DNA of 64,000 bases from NCBI RefSeq assembly GCF_000380245.2, contig NZ_HG428741.1, positions 1,044,596 through 1,108,595 on the forward strand, in the 5' to 3' direction. This document shows, in pieces, positions 16,097-24,802 of this stretch (the first letter of the stretch is position 1; each line of letters opens with the position of its first letter). The translations under genes were made by a program, and so were the position numbers. Source of the stretch: Bacillus massiliigorillae. Lineage in GTDB: Bacteria; Bacillota; Bacilli; Bacillales; DSM-1321. The notes under the pieces were generated by a model. The model saw only the letters and a program-made list of their open reading frames with translations. It was not told the origin of the DNA and made no database searches.

Positions 16097-18352
16097 ATGA
16101 TGGGAAAGTCATCAATACAATACATTAATGAATGGCAAGAGGCATTAAATATTGAAATAGGTTATTTGAAAAAGTACGGAAGTAAAAAGTACTTACTCTT
16201 TAATGGAAGATTATTATCAGGTACAGAAGATTACACTTATTATTTTGAAAGTAATCAAACTATGGTTATTCCACTTGGGTCTACAGTGAAGATAGAATGG
16301 GGAAATACGATAGAAGAAGGTCGAATCTTATCTTCTGAAGGTAAAGGTGTTATTGTCACATTGGAGAATTCTATAGGAGATGATATTACTCAGGCCTATT
16401 TAATGTATGACCCGTGGCAATTGTTAGATGAACTGGCAAGTAGATTAGATGAAATCAAAAAAAGTAAAAATAAAAGAGCAAGAATCAAAAGGTTAATGGA
16501 ACCTACTATGGAAGCAAAGCATCCAATGTCAGAACAATCAACCAATGTGAAAGAATTGTTTCTACGCTCAAAATATAACCCAGTAACATTTGTTTGGGGG
16601 CCACCAGGTACAGGAAAAACGCACACTTTGGCAAGGGTAGCAGCTAATAAATATTTGAAAAAACAAAATGTTTTAATTCTCGCGCAAAGTAATGCTGCGG
16701 TAGATGTATTAATGAGCGAAACGTATCATTTCTTAGAGAATAAGAAAAAGTTTAAAGAAGGAGATATTCTTCGTTATGGTAATACTTCGAACTCAAACTT
16801 TGAAAATGATGCTATTACGATGAAATATCTTTTAGAGAAAAGTGACCCAGAGCTAACGAAGCAAAGAGAAGAAGTAATAGAAGAAAAAAGTAATATAAAA
16901 AACGATTTGGCTAAGTCATTTAGTACCCGAGATTCTCATCAATTATTGAAGCTTGAAACGAAATTAGCTTCATTATTAGAAAAGTTGAAAAGGAAAGAAC
17001 TAGCACTACTAAAGGACGCCAAAATCATTGGGACAACATTAGCAAAAGCAGCAACAGATTCTGCGATTTATGAGAAAAAATATGATGTAGTCATTATAGA
17101 TGAAGCTAGTATGTGTTATGTGCCGCAAGCGGCATTTGCAGCTTCACTAGGGAAGCGCATAATAATATGTGGAGACTTTAAACAATTACCACCTATTGCA
17201 CATTCTAAGAATAGCATCGTTACGGAATGGCTAAAAGAAGATATATTTCATAAAGCTGGGGTAGCTAAAACGGTTCAGTTTGATTCACTCCATCCACATC
17301 TGTTCTTACTAAATCAACAAAGACGTATGCATCCAGATATCTCATCTTTCACGAATAAGCATGTTTATCATTCACTTGTAAGTGATCATCCATCTGTGAT
17401 GAAAAATCGTGAAGAAATACTTGTGAGAGAACCTTTTCCAAAACTAGCTTCAATTCTTTTAGATACGAGTTTTACAGGTCATTATTGTATTAATGAGAGG
17501 CTATCAGGGTCACGTTGGAATCCTTGGCATCTTTTTGTATCTTTTCAGTTAATACATGAAGCTTATTTAGCGGGGAATCGTTCCATTGGTTATGTTACGC
17601 CTTACCGCGTCCAAGCAGAAATGATGAATTATTTATTAGAGGATTTATATCAAGAAGAGATGTTATCTGACCAAATAATGGCTTCGACTGTTCATAAGTT
17701 TCAAGGTAGTGAGAGAGAAGTAATGGTGTTTGATAGTGTGGATAGTTGGCCGCAAGAAAGACCGGGAATGTTATTAATAGGAAAAGAAAGTGAAAGACTG
17801 ATCAATGTAGCCATTACACGAACGAAGGGCAAATTTATTCATGTGAATAATCGTGATTACGTAAGGCGCAAAGTAGGTCAACTAAAAACTTTTCGTAAGT
17901 TAGTAGAGCATCAGTATCAAGAGAAGCAGGGAGTATCACATCAGCAAATTGGTAAATGGGCTACCAATCATCATAATCGTCTGAAATGGCTTCATGCGAA
18001 GAAAGAGAATGTGGTTTGGGACGATTTATTAAATGCAAAGAAAAGTATTTTCATATCGGTACCAGAGGGTAGTACAATACCTGAAGAATGGGTTAGTAGA
18101 TTAAATAATCGTAATTCTAAAGTAAAGCTTACTTTGATTACTATTAGCGAGATTGAAGGAATTACTCCTGATAAAAGAAAATATGAGAATTTACCTTTTT
18201 CATTTGTCGTGATTGATGAAAGAATCTTATGGATTGGTCAGCCATTTCAATTAATGCGAGGTGTTAGACCACCACTTGTTGCAGCAAGACTTGATTCGTC
18301 TCATTTCTCAAAACAATTTCTTGAACACTTACCGGTTGAAGAACAATTATAG
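16097..18352 (+). CDS. Superfamily 1 (UPF1/IGHMBP2-like) helicase with PLD-like C-terminus
   Basis: The start follows AAAGGATG. The 751-residue protein has helicase motifs in order: Walker A GPPGTGKT near residue 170, the QSNAAVD motif near 198, Walker B VIIDEAS near 333, GDFKQLPPIA near 358, QQRRMHPD near 410, STVHKFQGSE near 535 and NVAITRTK near 571. Between motifs Ia and II lies a predicted coiled-coil insertion rich in Lys and Glu (about 250-300). The last 120 residues contain IFISVPEGS and FVVIDERILWIGQPF, resembling a phospholipase-D-like fold found at the end of related helicases. It probably unwinds nucleic acid; the substrate is unknown. Confidence 0.85.
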   Translation: MMGKSSIQYINEWQEALNIEIGYLKKYGSKKYLLFNGRLLSGTEDYTYYFESNQTMVIPLGSTVKIEWGNTIEEGRILSSEGKGVIVTLENSIGDDITQAYLMYDPWQLLDELASRLDEIKKSKNKRARIKRLMEPTMEAKHPMSEQSTNVKELFLRSKYNPVTFVWGPPGTGKTHTLARVAANKYLKKQNVLILAQSNAAVDVLMSETYHFLENKKKFKEGDILRYGNTSNSNFENDAITMKYLLEKSDPELTKQREEVIEEKSNIKNDLAKSFSTRDSHQLLKLETKLASLLEKLKRKELALLKDAKIIGTTLAKAATDSAIYEKKYDVVIIDEASMCYVPQAAFAASLGKRIIICGDFKQLPPIAHSKNSIVTEWLKEDIFHKAGVAKTVQFDSLHPHLFLLNQQRRMHPDISSFTNKHVYHSLVSDHPSVMKNREEILVREPFPKLASILLDTSFTGHYCINERLSGSRWNPWHLFVSFQLIHEAYLAGNRSIGYVTPYRVQAEMMNYLLEDLYQEEMLSDQIMASTVHKFQGSEREVMVFDSVDSWPQERPGMLLIGKESERLINVAITRTKGKFIHVNNRDYVRRKVGQLKTFRKLVEHQYQEKQGVSHQQIGKWATNHHNRLKWLHAKKENVVWDDLLNAKKSIFISVPEGSTIPEEWVSRLNNRNSKVKLTLITISEIEGITPDKRKYENLPFSFVVIDERILWIGQPFQLMRGVRPPLVAARLDSSHFSKQFLEHLPVEEQL

Positions 18353-18423
18353 ATTTTTTTGTATAAAAAATGGAAAATTAAGCAAGCTATAAAATACATT
18401 TAATTATGATAAGGAATGATACG

Positions 18424-19317
18424 ATGAGAACCTTATTGAAAGGATTGTGTCTTTTATTATTTGTATTTTTGCTTGCTGCTTGTAGTAATAATGAAACCAA
18501 ACAAAAAGATGAATCACCCGAGAGTTCGAAACAATCTACAAAGTCGATACAAGTATTAGTGATTGGTATTGATTCTCGTGGTGAAGCTAAATCCCGAAGT
18601 GATGCTATACTGATTGGACAATATAATCCAGTCAAGAAAAGTATTAAAATTGCTTCGATAATGAGAGATACATATGTGAAAATACCAACATATTCGAAAG
18701 GTTCAAATAAAATAAATATGGCTTATTTTCTTGGTGGTAATGAATTGCTCGTGAAAACCATTAAAGAAAACTTTGGCATTACTATTGATCATGTAGTAAC
18801 GATAGATTTTCAAGGCTTTACCCATGTTATAGATGCTATTGCTCCAGAAGGAATAGAGGTAGAAGTAACAGAAGAGATGATTGCTGATATGAATTTACCA
18901 TTACAACCTGGAAAGCAATTTTTGCATGGGGAACATTTATTGAAATATGTGAGGTTCCGTCATGATGCCGAAAGTGATTTCGGAAGAGTAAAAAGACAAC
19001 AAGAAGTAATGGTTAAAATTAAAAATCGTCTTACGGAAGAAATGTCCTCATTAGAACAAATTGCATCTCTTCCTAAGCTTATGGAGAGTACGTTGAAATA
19101 TGTAGAAAGCGATTTGTCACTTACTGATACATTATCGTTAACTTCAATGGTGTTTTTAAATTCGATTGATCATGTAGAAACAATGACAATTCCTGTAGCA
19201 CAAGGTTTTACAAATAAAACGTATGAACATGCAGGTGCTGTCTTACAAATGGATCAATCTAAAAATATTGAAGCATTAAATGTTTTTTTTAATATTCCAA
19301 AAGCCGTAAATAATTGA
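18424..19317 (+). CDS. LytR-CpsA-Psr (LCP) family protein, lipoprotein form
   Basis: The ATG at 18424 is preferred because AAGGA lies 8 bases before it; an upstream ATG at 18406 has no site. The 297-residue protein has a signal with lipobox LLAAC (Cys 20), then an LCP domain from about 45: VLVIGIDSRG, RSDAILIGQYN, SIMRDTYVKIP, KINMAYFLGG, and a C-terminal YVRFRHD followed by DFGRVKRQQEV. LCP enzymes attach teichoic acids or other polymers to peptidoglycan outside the membrane, and the Arg and Asp residues in these blocks bind the pyrophosphate lipid. Most LCP proteins use a membrane helix; a lipid anchor is less usual. Confidence 0.9.
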   Translation: MRTLLKGLCLLLFVFLLAACSNNETKQKDESPESSKQSTKSIQVLVIGIDSRGEAKSRSDAILIGQYNPVKKSIKIASIMRDTYVKIPTYSKGSNKINMAYFLGGNELLVKTIKENFGITIDHVVTIDFQGFTHVIDAIAPEGIEVEVTEEMIADMNLPLQPGKQFLHGEHLLKYVRFRHDAESDFGRVKRQQEVMVKIKNRLTEEMSSLEQIASLPKLMESTLKYVESDLSLTDTLSLTSMVFLNSIDHVETMTIPVAQGFTNKTYEHAGAVLQMDQSKNIEALNVFFNIPKAVNN

Positions 19318-19421
19318 AGATTCAATAGTGTTACTATCGCAACATACGATTAACTGTCAACAAAAAAAGCAATGTGTTGTATAATGAGTATTATAATTAT
19401 TATTTGTAAAGGAGCTACAGT

Positions 19422-20072
19422 ATGAAAGATACTCATGTATACACGAAGAAAGAAGAGATTGTTAATGCAATTACACATGGTATAGGTGTATTGTTAAGTA
19501 TTGCGGCCCTTGTATTTTTAGTTATTTATGCGGCTAAGTATGGAACAGCTTGGCATGTAACATCCTTCTCCATTTATGGTGCTACTATGATTCTGTTGTA
19601 CGTATCTTCGACGCTTGTACATAGTTTTCCAGAAGGTAAAGTGAAGGATATATTCGAGATATTTGATCATTCGGCGATTTATTTATTCATTGCTGGTACG
19701 TATACACCATTTATGTTGGTTGTTCTTAATGGTGCATTAGGGTGGACATTACTTAGTATTGTTTGGGCTATTGCGATTGGTGGAGTGGTTTTTAAATCGT
19801 TCTTTGTAAAGAAATTTATGGTTATTTCAACGGTTTTATATGTAGTGATGGGCTGGTTGATTGTTATTGCTTGGAATCCATTAGTAGAAACGCTCCCAGC
19901 GGCAGGTATACAATTATTAGTTGCTGGAGGAATTTTATACACAGTAGGTGCTGTCTTCTATGTGTGGAGAGGTTTTTTGTTCCATCACGCAGTATGGCAT
20001 TTATTTGTTCTAGCTGGGTCTGCAGCACACTTTTTTGCCGTTCTTTATTATGTAACACCGATTAGTATATAA
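19422..20072 (+). CDS. Hemolysin III family membrane protein (YqfA/TrhA type)
   Basis: The ATG follows AAAGGAGC. The 216-residue protein has seven predicted membrane helices and the family's metal-site motifs: EEIVNAITHGIG near the start, SSTLVHSFPEG near residue 64, FEIFDHSAIYLFIAGTYTPF near 75-97, and the C-terminal pair HHAVWHLFVLAGSAAHFFAV near 190. The family belongs to the progestin/adiponectin-receptor-like superfamily. Hemolysin III of B. cereus was described as pore-forming, while other members act in membrane energy or fluidity control. A terminator follows. Confidence 0.93.
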   Translation: MKDTHVYTKKEEIVNAITHGIGVLLSIAALVFLVIYAAKYGTAWHVTSFSIYGATMILLYVSSTLVHSFPEGKVKDIFEIFDHSAIYLFIAGTYTPFMLVVLNGALGWTLLSIVWAIAIGGVVFKSFFVKKFMVISTVLYVVMGWLIVIAWNPLVETLPAAGIQLLVAGGILYTVGAVFYVWRGFLFHHAVWHLFVLAGSAAHFFAVLYYVTPISI

Positions 20073-20083
20073 AAGATGTAATT

Positions 20084-20130
20084 TAAAAAACAGTGTGGCT
20101 TTTCAGAAGGAAATCACACTGTTTTTTATT
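20084..20130 (+). terminator. Terminator behind hemolysin III
   Basis: AAAAAACAGTGTG pairs with CACACTGTTTTTT around a 17-base loop, followed by ATT. Confidence 0.85.
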
Positions 20131-20181
20131 TAGGTTTTTTCTGTAGTAGTGAAACGAAAGTATTACAGTTATAGTTTGGGA

Positions 20182-21612
20182 TTATGGAATAATTTCAAAA
20201 ACGGTACCTTGGTTATAATCAGTAACCTTCATAGAGCCATAGACCCCCAGATATAGTGTGGTTTGATCCAAATTTGTTCCCAAACTTACATAATAAGCTG
20301 ATTGAGACCCAAAATCATAATCGGTTTGAATCATACTAAAATCATTTAGTTTGCAATCGGGTCTTATCGTTGTATAAGCTAAGACACCTCTAGTAGGAGA
20401 TTGTGATTCTACTTTCTGAGCAAGGTCGGTAAATACAACACTTCCTGTTAAAGAGGGGATGCTATTCCCTATATAGGCTTGCACTCCTGTAAGGGCAGTT
20501 CCTCTAAATTTATCTGGTCGTGAATCTTTATGATAATAACACGTCATTGGTTGAAGCCGTTTTATGGAACATTTTACTGCTTCATCGTAATAAGCAATTG
20601 TTTTCTCATCCAAAGTTGGATTTCCAGAGCAGTCTTTTATTACTGGAGTAGGGAAAACACCTTCCCACGCTCGCCAGCCAAAATTAATAAATCCTTCATC
20701 GTTAACTTCAGATTTCATTAAATAAGCTTGAACAAGGTCTGTAACTGGTATGGGTTTATTCTGAATAAATGAAAAGATGGACTCTACCAAATTTTGTCCG
20801 ACATTTCCCACATATTTGATATATTGATTGTAAAATCTTTGATATGAAATGCCCGGTATATTCCGGACCCCTTTGGCAATTACCGTAAGAGTCTCTTGAA
20901 TAGGCATGGGAAGTTCATGAAATCGAGTAACTACGGGGGGATTCTGGATAAATGTATTCTGCACTACATCAATTTCAATTATTTTTCCGGCGATTTCCAT
21001 ATCATTCTGACTCAAATTGAATGGATCATTTCCTGAACCGCCATCCCCAGTAGTTAATACGAGTTTTCCAGTTTCAGGTGAAAAATTTAAGCTGTTGACA
21101 CCATTATGATTAAAAAATGGTCTTTTTAAGTTTAGTAATGTCCGGCGTTGCTGAGGTTGACCATTCGATTGTAAAATCCATTCTTCTATGGTATCTATAT
21201 GATCATATTGAGTTTCTCTATTTTTCCACCTTAAATGTAAAGTTTTTGGATCACACGGGTTAGGTGAAAAAGGTTTGGTAAGAGCACCTGGACCTTTTGT
21301 TCCAGCTACTGAATAATGAAGATAAAACAGACCGTTATTATAAAATTTAGGATGAAATGCTAGCCCTAATAATCCCCGTTCATCATAACCACCTCTAGAA
21401 ACACCTGGTTCAGAAGTACCTAATTTTATGATTCGCGAGCTAATATCTAAAAAAGTTCGTATAACTCTATTTCTTATATAAAAAATCTCTCCTACTTGGG
21501 TTGCGATAAATAATGTTTCTTTTGAGTCGCCAGGAAGTATCGTTGTTTTTAAAACAGTCGGTAAGTTTATATTGCCTACAATGGGTTGTAAACGAACTTT
21601 AACTTTGTTCAA
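20182..21612 (-). CDS. Glucose/sorbosone dehydrogenase-like beta-propeller protein
   Basis: This 476-residue protein carries the signature blocks of PQQ-type soluble sugar dehydrogenases: GGYDERGLLGLAFHPKF near residue 75, VNSLNFSPETGKLVLTTGDG near 170, FINFGWRAWEGVFPTP near 310 and GVQAYIGNSIPSLTGSVVF near 385. The fold is a six-bladed propeller, and family members oxidise sugars or have no proven activity. No signal peptide is visible, although relatives are often exported. The start used is a TTG 12 bases after GAGGAG, which is a long spacing. An ATG nine bases earlier is out of frame, so a one-base change at the 5' end is possible. It stands alone between convergent and divergent neighbours. 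Confidence 0.8.
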   Translation of the reverse strand: MNKVKVRLQPIVGNINLPTVLKTTILPGDSKETLFIATQVGEIFYIRNRVIRTFLDISSRIIKLGTSEPGVSRGGYDERGLLGLAFHPKFYNNGLFYLHYSVAGTKGPGALTKPFSPNPCDPKTLHLRWKNRETQYDHIDTIEEWILQSNGQPQQRRTLLNLKRPFFNHNGVNSLNFSPETGKLVLTTGDGGSGNDPFNLSQNDMEIAGKIIEIDVVQNTFIQNPPVVTRFHELPMPIQETLTVIAKGVRNIPGISYQRFYNQYIKYVGNVGQNLVESIFSFIQNKPIPVTDLVQAYLMKSEVNDEGFINFGWRAWEGVFPTPVIKDCSGNPTLDEKTIAYYDEAVKCSIKRLQPMTCYYHKDSRPDKFRGTALTGVQAYIGNSIPSLTGSVVFTDLAQKVESQSPTRGVLAYTTIRPDCKLNDFSMIQTDYDFGSQSAYYVSLGTNLDQTTLYLGVYGSMKVTDYNQGTVFEIIP

Positions 21613-21804
21613 TAAACATTACACTCCTCTTAGTTTTCTTTTATTAAGAATATGATTAGAACTATTTTGTTAATACCAAATTAGGATTGAAAGAATCTAA
21701 AAAGGAGTTGATAATTATCCGTATTACCATCGGAGGAATCATTCAGTCATCATTCAGTCATCTATTATTAAGTTGGATGAAGATACAGTGATTTTTACAT
21801 AAAA

Positions 21805-21839
21805 CAATGAATAGTATAAGGTTAATTTACTATTCATTG
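21805..21839 (+). promoter_or_regulatory. Perfect 12-bp palindrome just upstream of the ribosome binding site
   Basis: CAATGAATAGTA (21805-21816) and TACTATTCATTG (21828-21839) are exact complements with an 11-base centre. The right arm runs into the GGAGGTGG site of the next gene, and the left arm overlaps a TATAAG that could serve as a -10. It is either an operator or a hairpin that hides the ribosome binding site. Confidence 0.6.
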
Positions 21840-21850
21840 GAGGTGGATTC

Positions 21851-22516
21851 ATGAAGAGAATAAAAAGTAAAGCCTTACAGTATTGGCAACACCCTTTCTT
21901 TCGAATCAATCACAATCTTATGGAATTGTCACCCACCACAAAACTAGTACTTTCCGCTATATTAAGTTCATTTGCAGCCATATGTCAGTCAGCAGGGGGA
22001 TATGCGCCTGGCATCGGTTATTTTGTTAGTGCCATGACGACTTTACCCATTTTTTTATCTGCGTTTGTATCCGTTAGACACGGAATACTTTCCTATTTTG
22101 TTACAATCCTTCTTTTATTGCTAATCCAGCCTAGCGAACTACTGACTTTTTCCTTTACAACGGGTATTTTAGGATTGGTAATCGGAGGTTCCTTTTATAG
22201 GTCGAAAACAAGATTTTGGGTTGTTTTCTTGGCGGGCGCTGCCTTATTTATAGGAATTATAACGATTCTTTTTATTTTCCGCTTTCCTGTGTTAGGACCA
22301 GGAGTTGGAACATCTTTTCATTTCCGTCTCTTATTGCTAGTAGCGATATTCAGTCTTTTATATGCATGGCTAGCGGCGGGAGTTTGTTCATTTGTCCTGA
22401 AGCGACTGGCTCACACCCTGCCGAATAGAGTAATCAATTCGTTACCTGACCAGCAGGAATTGAACTATCTTGAGGATGGTTCAGCTAAGGAGGAAAATGT
22501 CAAAGCAAGGAAATAG
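21851..22516 (+). CDS. Multi-spanning membrane protein, possible ECF substrate-binding type
   Basis: The ATG follows GGAGGTGG. The 221-residue protein has about six hydrophobic helices between residues 30 and 190, with SAILSSFAAICQSAGGYAPG near 37. An early Ala/Gly-rich helix followed by short loops is reminiscent of ECF transporter S components or of the DUF2232/YybS group, but no diagnostic motif is seen. The cytoplasmic tail is acidic. The palindrome in front of the gene suggests its own control. A small direct repeat (ATTCAGTCATC twice) lies upstream at about 21741-21762. Confidence 0.5.
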   Translation: MKRIKSKALQYWQHPFFRINHNLMELSPTTKLVLSAILSSFAAICQSAGGYAPGIGYFVSAMTTLPIFLSAFVSVRHGILSYFVTILLLLLIQPSELLTFSFTTGILGLVIGGSFYRSKTRFWVVFLAGAALFIGIITILFIFRFPVLGPGVGTSFHFRLLLLVAIFSLLYAWLAAGVCSFVLKRLAHTLPNRVINSLPDQQELNYLEDGSAKEENVKARK

Positions 22517-22552
22517 AGCCGAAGCTGATATGCTTGGGCTCTATTTCTTGTA
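22511..22552 (+). terminator. Terminator behind the membrane protein
   Basis: AAATAGAGCC and GGGCTCTATTT pair around a 15-base loop and are followed by CTTG. Confidence 0.7.
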
Positions 22553-22611
22553 ACACTTAATTTAAATGTTTTCAATATTAACAAGAAAAAAATCTCTCTA
22601 ACTACTTATTT

Positions 22612-23172
22612 TTACATTTTCGTGCTATAATGTGGCAATAATCTAGCGCTCATTAAACGATTTCTCACAATAACTCCTAAATAAGAAGCTAAAGCGGCTT
22701 TAATTAATCCGACGATGAGAAATGGTAATGTACCTGATATGAAAGCTGTCGTCCATGATAAATCGCCAGAGAATTTCAACCATGCAGTGCCGAATAGCAA
22801 GGTAATAATCATTCCTAATGTGTTTGCAATCATGGCATTCATGAAGTTTAGTTTTGTTTTCTCAATATACAATCCAATAATAAATGCTGCAGGAATAAAG
22901 CCAACGATATAACCTCCTGTTGGTCCTAATACAATTCCAAGGCCGCTTGTCATAGCAGAGAAGACTGGTACGCCCGCAATACCTAAAAATATATATAGAA
23001 GAACAGATAATGTTCCATATCTAGCACCTAGAATGGTAGAAGCTAAACCGATTGCAAATGTTTGGCCGGTAATAGGAATTAACGGCAAGGGGATCGTAAT
23101 TTGTGCTAATAAACCAATAATTGCGGCGAATAATGCGGTGACGATTAGAAATTTTAATTGATCTTTTTTCAT
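22612..23172 (-). CDS. bioY: Biotin transporter BioY
   Basis: The ATG at 23172 is chosen because AAAGGAG lies just before it; the TTG at 23187 overlaps that site. The 186-residue protein has six membrane helices and the BioY signature regions: QITIPLPLIPITGQTFAIGL near residue 25-45, LGARYGTLSVLLYIFLGIAG near 48-67, VFSAMTSGLGIVLGPTGGYI near 70-90 and GLIKAALASYLGV near 155. BioY is the substrate-binding S component that takes up biotin, alone or with the shared ECF energising module. No bio genes adjoin. A candidate BirA operator lies between promoter and start, indicating repression when biotin is plentiful. Confidence 0.95.
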   Translation of the reverse strand: MKKDQLKFLIVTALFAAIIGLLAQITIPLPLIPITGQTFAIGLASTILGARYGTLSVLLYIFLGIAGVPVFSAMTSGLGIVLGPTGGYIVGFIPAAFIIGLYIEKTKLNFMNAMIANTLGMIITLLFGTAWLKFSGDLSWTTAFISGTLPFLIVGLIKAALASYLGVIVRNRLMSARLLPHYSTKM

Positions 23173-23190
23173 GAGAGCTCCTTTCAATTA

Positions 23191-23219
23191 AGTAAACTAT
23201 TTAACGATATAAGTTAACA
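23191..23219 (-). promoter_or_regulatory. Candidate BirA operator for bioY
   Basis: On the minus strand TGTTAAC, 15 bases, then GTTTACT. The BirA box of Bacillus is TGTTAAC-N15-GTTAACA, so the left half and the spacing are exact and the right half matches at 5 of 7 positions. Confidence 0.65.
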
Positions 23220-23226
23220 TATAAGA

Positions 23227-23256
23227 ATTTTATTTTACAAAGGTCATGGTTGTCAA
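23227..23256 (-). promoter_or_regulatory. Probable bioY promoter
   Basis: On the minus strand TTGACA, 18 bases, TAAAAT. The predicted start of transcription falls next to the candidate BirA operator. Confidence 0.55.
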
Positions 23257-23298
23257 CTATTTTACACTTCAAGAGAAGTTAGCAAAGGGTGGGGGAAT

Positions 23299-24234
23299 TT
23301 GGATAAATTGAAAGGTTATGGAATGGTTGTAATTGCATCTATACTTTGGGCAGTATCAGCAGCAATTACACAAAATCTATTCTCGAATTATGGAATGTCA
23401 GCAGAGTGGCTTGTTACTATTCGCTTAGTTATATCTGGGATACTTATATTGTTTTTCGCAAGCCTAGGAAGTGGAAGGGTACATATTATCGCCGTATTTA
23501 AACATAAGTTTTACTTAGTTCAAGTTGTAATTTTCGGAATAATCGGAATGTTGGGGGCGCAATATACTTTTTTTATGACAATTGATACGAGTAATGCGGC
23601 AGTTGCTACGCTATTGCAATATATGGCTCCTGTTTTCATTACTTTATATTTTTTAATTGTTTTAAAGATAAAACCATCTCTTTTAGAAATAAGTGCTATT
23701 ATAATGGCCTTAGTAGGGACGTTTTTATTATTAACAAATGGCTCACTTCAATCCATTACGATTACGCCAAAGGCATTTATCTGGGGGATTGCATCGGCAC
23801 TTACTTTAGCATTCTATACAATACATTCTGGCTTCATGGTACGACATTTACCATCTATTATTGTGGTTGGATTTGGTATGTTAATTGGTGGTCTTTTCAT
23901 GTGTTTATTTCAATCTCCATTTGATGTATCAACTGCTGATTGGAATGTGAAAGTGATTTTACAAATCGCATTTGTCATTATATTTGGAGCGATTCTACCA
24001 TTCTTTTTATTTATGGATAGTATGAGATATATCACTCCAAAGGAATCTAGTTTATTAGGATGTACTGAGCCTTTATCTGCTATTATTCTTTCTATTGTTT
24101 GGCTAAATACTTCCTTTGGAGTATATCAAGCGGTAGGAAGTGCACTAATTGTATTGATGGTTGTGTTATTAGCAATGCGGCCATCAGAAGAAAAAAGTGA
24201 AACAAAAAAAGTTATTGTTGAAGAAGAAGTTTAA
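23299..24234 (+). CDS. EamA/DMT-family transporter
   Basis: A TTG start follows AAGGGTGGGGGAA. The 311-residue protein has ten predicted membrane helices arranged as two EamA repeats, beginning GYGMVVIASILWAVSAAITQ and with the second repeat starting near residue 150 (FIWGIASALTLAFYTIHSGF). Typical blocks are LLQYMAPVFITLYF near 112 and LGCTEPLSAIILSIVWL near 253. The family exports metabolites such as amino acids; the substrate here is unknown. The C-terminal tail is charged. It stands alone between divergent bioY and the adhE region. Confidence 0.88.
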   Translation: MDKLKGYGMVVIASILWAVSAAITQNLFSNYGMSAEWLVTIRLVISGILILFFASLGSGRVHIIAVFKHKFYLVQVVIFGIIGMLGAQYTFFMTIDTSNAAVATLLQYMAPVFITLYFLIVLKIKPSLLEISAIIMALVGTFLLLTNGSLQSITITPKAFIWGIASALTLAFYTIHSGFMVRHLPSIIVVGFGMLIGGLFMCLFQSPFDVSTADWNVKVILQIAFVIIFGAILPFFLFMDSMRYITPKESSLLGCTEPLSAIILSIVWLNTSFGVYQAVGSALIVLMVVLLAMRPSEEKSETKKVIVEEEV

Positions 24235-24340
24235 ACTACAGGGGGGAAAGCGCTGTATATCAACGTTTTTTCCTTTTTTCATAGTTTCGTATACACTTAG
24301 AATACTCATCATTTTATAAATAATTTAAAAATGACATAGT

Positions 24341-24358
24341 TTGTTCATTATTTCACAA
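24341..24358 (+). promoter_or_regulatory. Candidate Rex binding site 1
   Basis: TTGTTCATTATTTCACAA matches the Rex consensus TTGTGAA-N4-TTCACAA except for two bases in the left half. It lies upstream of the small gene at 24455 and of adhE. Confidence 0.6.
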
Positions 24359-24454
24359 ACTTTTGCACATAAATCATGTATATAATAAAAAACGTAGAAA
24401 GAGTAAAACAAACAGATAAAGAGAAAACGTACTAGTAAAGAGGAGTGATGATCC

Positions 24455-24682
24455 ATGATGGTTTGCGAATGGAAACCATTTAGTACAGATTTAAAAACAT
24501 ATTCTCAAGAAGAATTCGAAGAAATGATTGGTGATGATTTTCAAGCGATGCAGTTTGAAAAGAATAAAGACTTTCCATCAATTATTTGGACAACAAATTA
24601 TGTTTGTATTGTAAAAGAGAACGCACGAATCATAAGTGATGTTTCTATTACAAAAATACCACGTAATCCTATTTGTGGATAA
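24455..24682 (+). CDS. 75-residue conserved-looking protein upstream of adhE
   Basis: The ATG follows AGAGGAGTGATG. The protein MMVCEWKPFSTDLKTYSQEE is soluble, acidic and free of motifs except a closing VSITKIPRNPICG. It lies between two candidate Rex sites and directly in front of adhE, so it may share redox control. No family is recognised. Confidence 0.6.
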   Translation: MMVCEWKPFSTDLKTYSQEEFEEMIGDDFQAMQFEKNKDFPSIIWTTNYVCIVKENARIISDVSITKIPRNPICG

Positions 24683-24745
24683 TCAAAAAATAGAAAACTA
24701 GCCAAAAGTAAGCTAGTTAATTTAAAAAATAAATATGCTCAATAT

Positions 24746-24763
24746 TTCACAAACTTTTTGTGA
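24746..24763 (+). promoter_or_regulatory. Candidate Rex site 2 next to adhE
   Basis: TTCACAAACTTTTTGTGA combines a perfect TTCACAA half-site with TTGTGA on the other side. It lies about 40 bases before the adhE start. Rex releases such sites when NADH rises, so adhE would be expressed under low oxygen. Confidence 0.5.
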
Positions 24764-24802
24764 TTATATATGCTTAATGTAGATTTAGGAGGAAACGCCA
24801 AA

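Noticed and set aside
21700..21800. Short plus-strand frame (RITIGGIIQSSFSHLLL) with the ATTCAGTCATC direct repeat
   Set aside because: The start is too close to the GGAG and the peptide has no recognisable pattern; the repeat is only two units.
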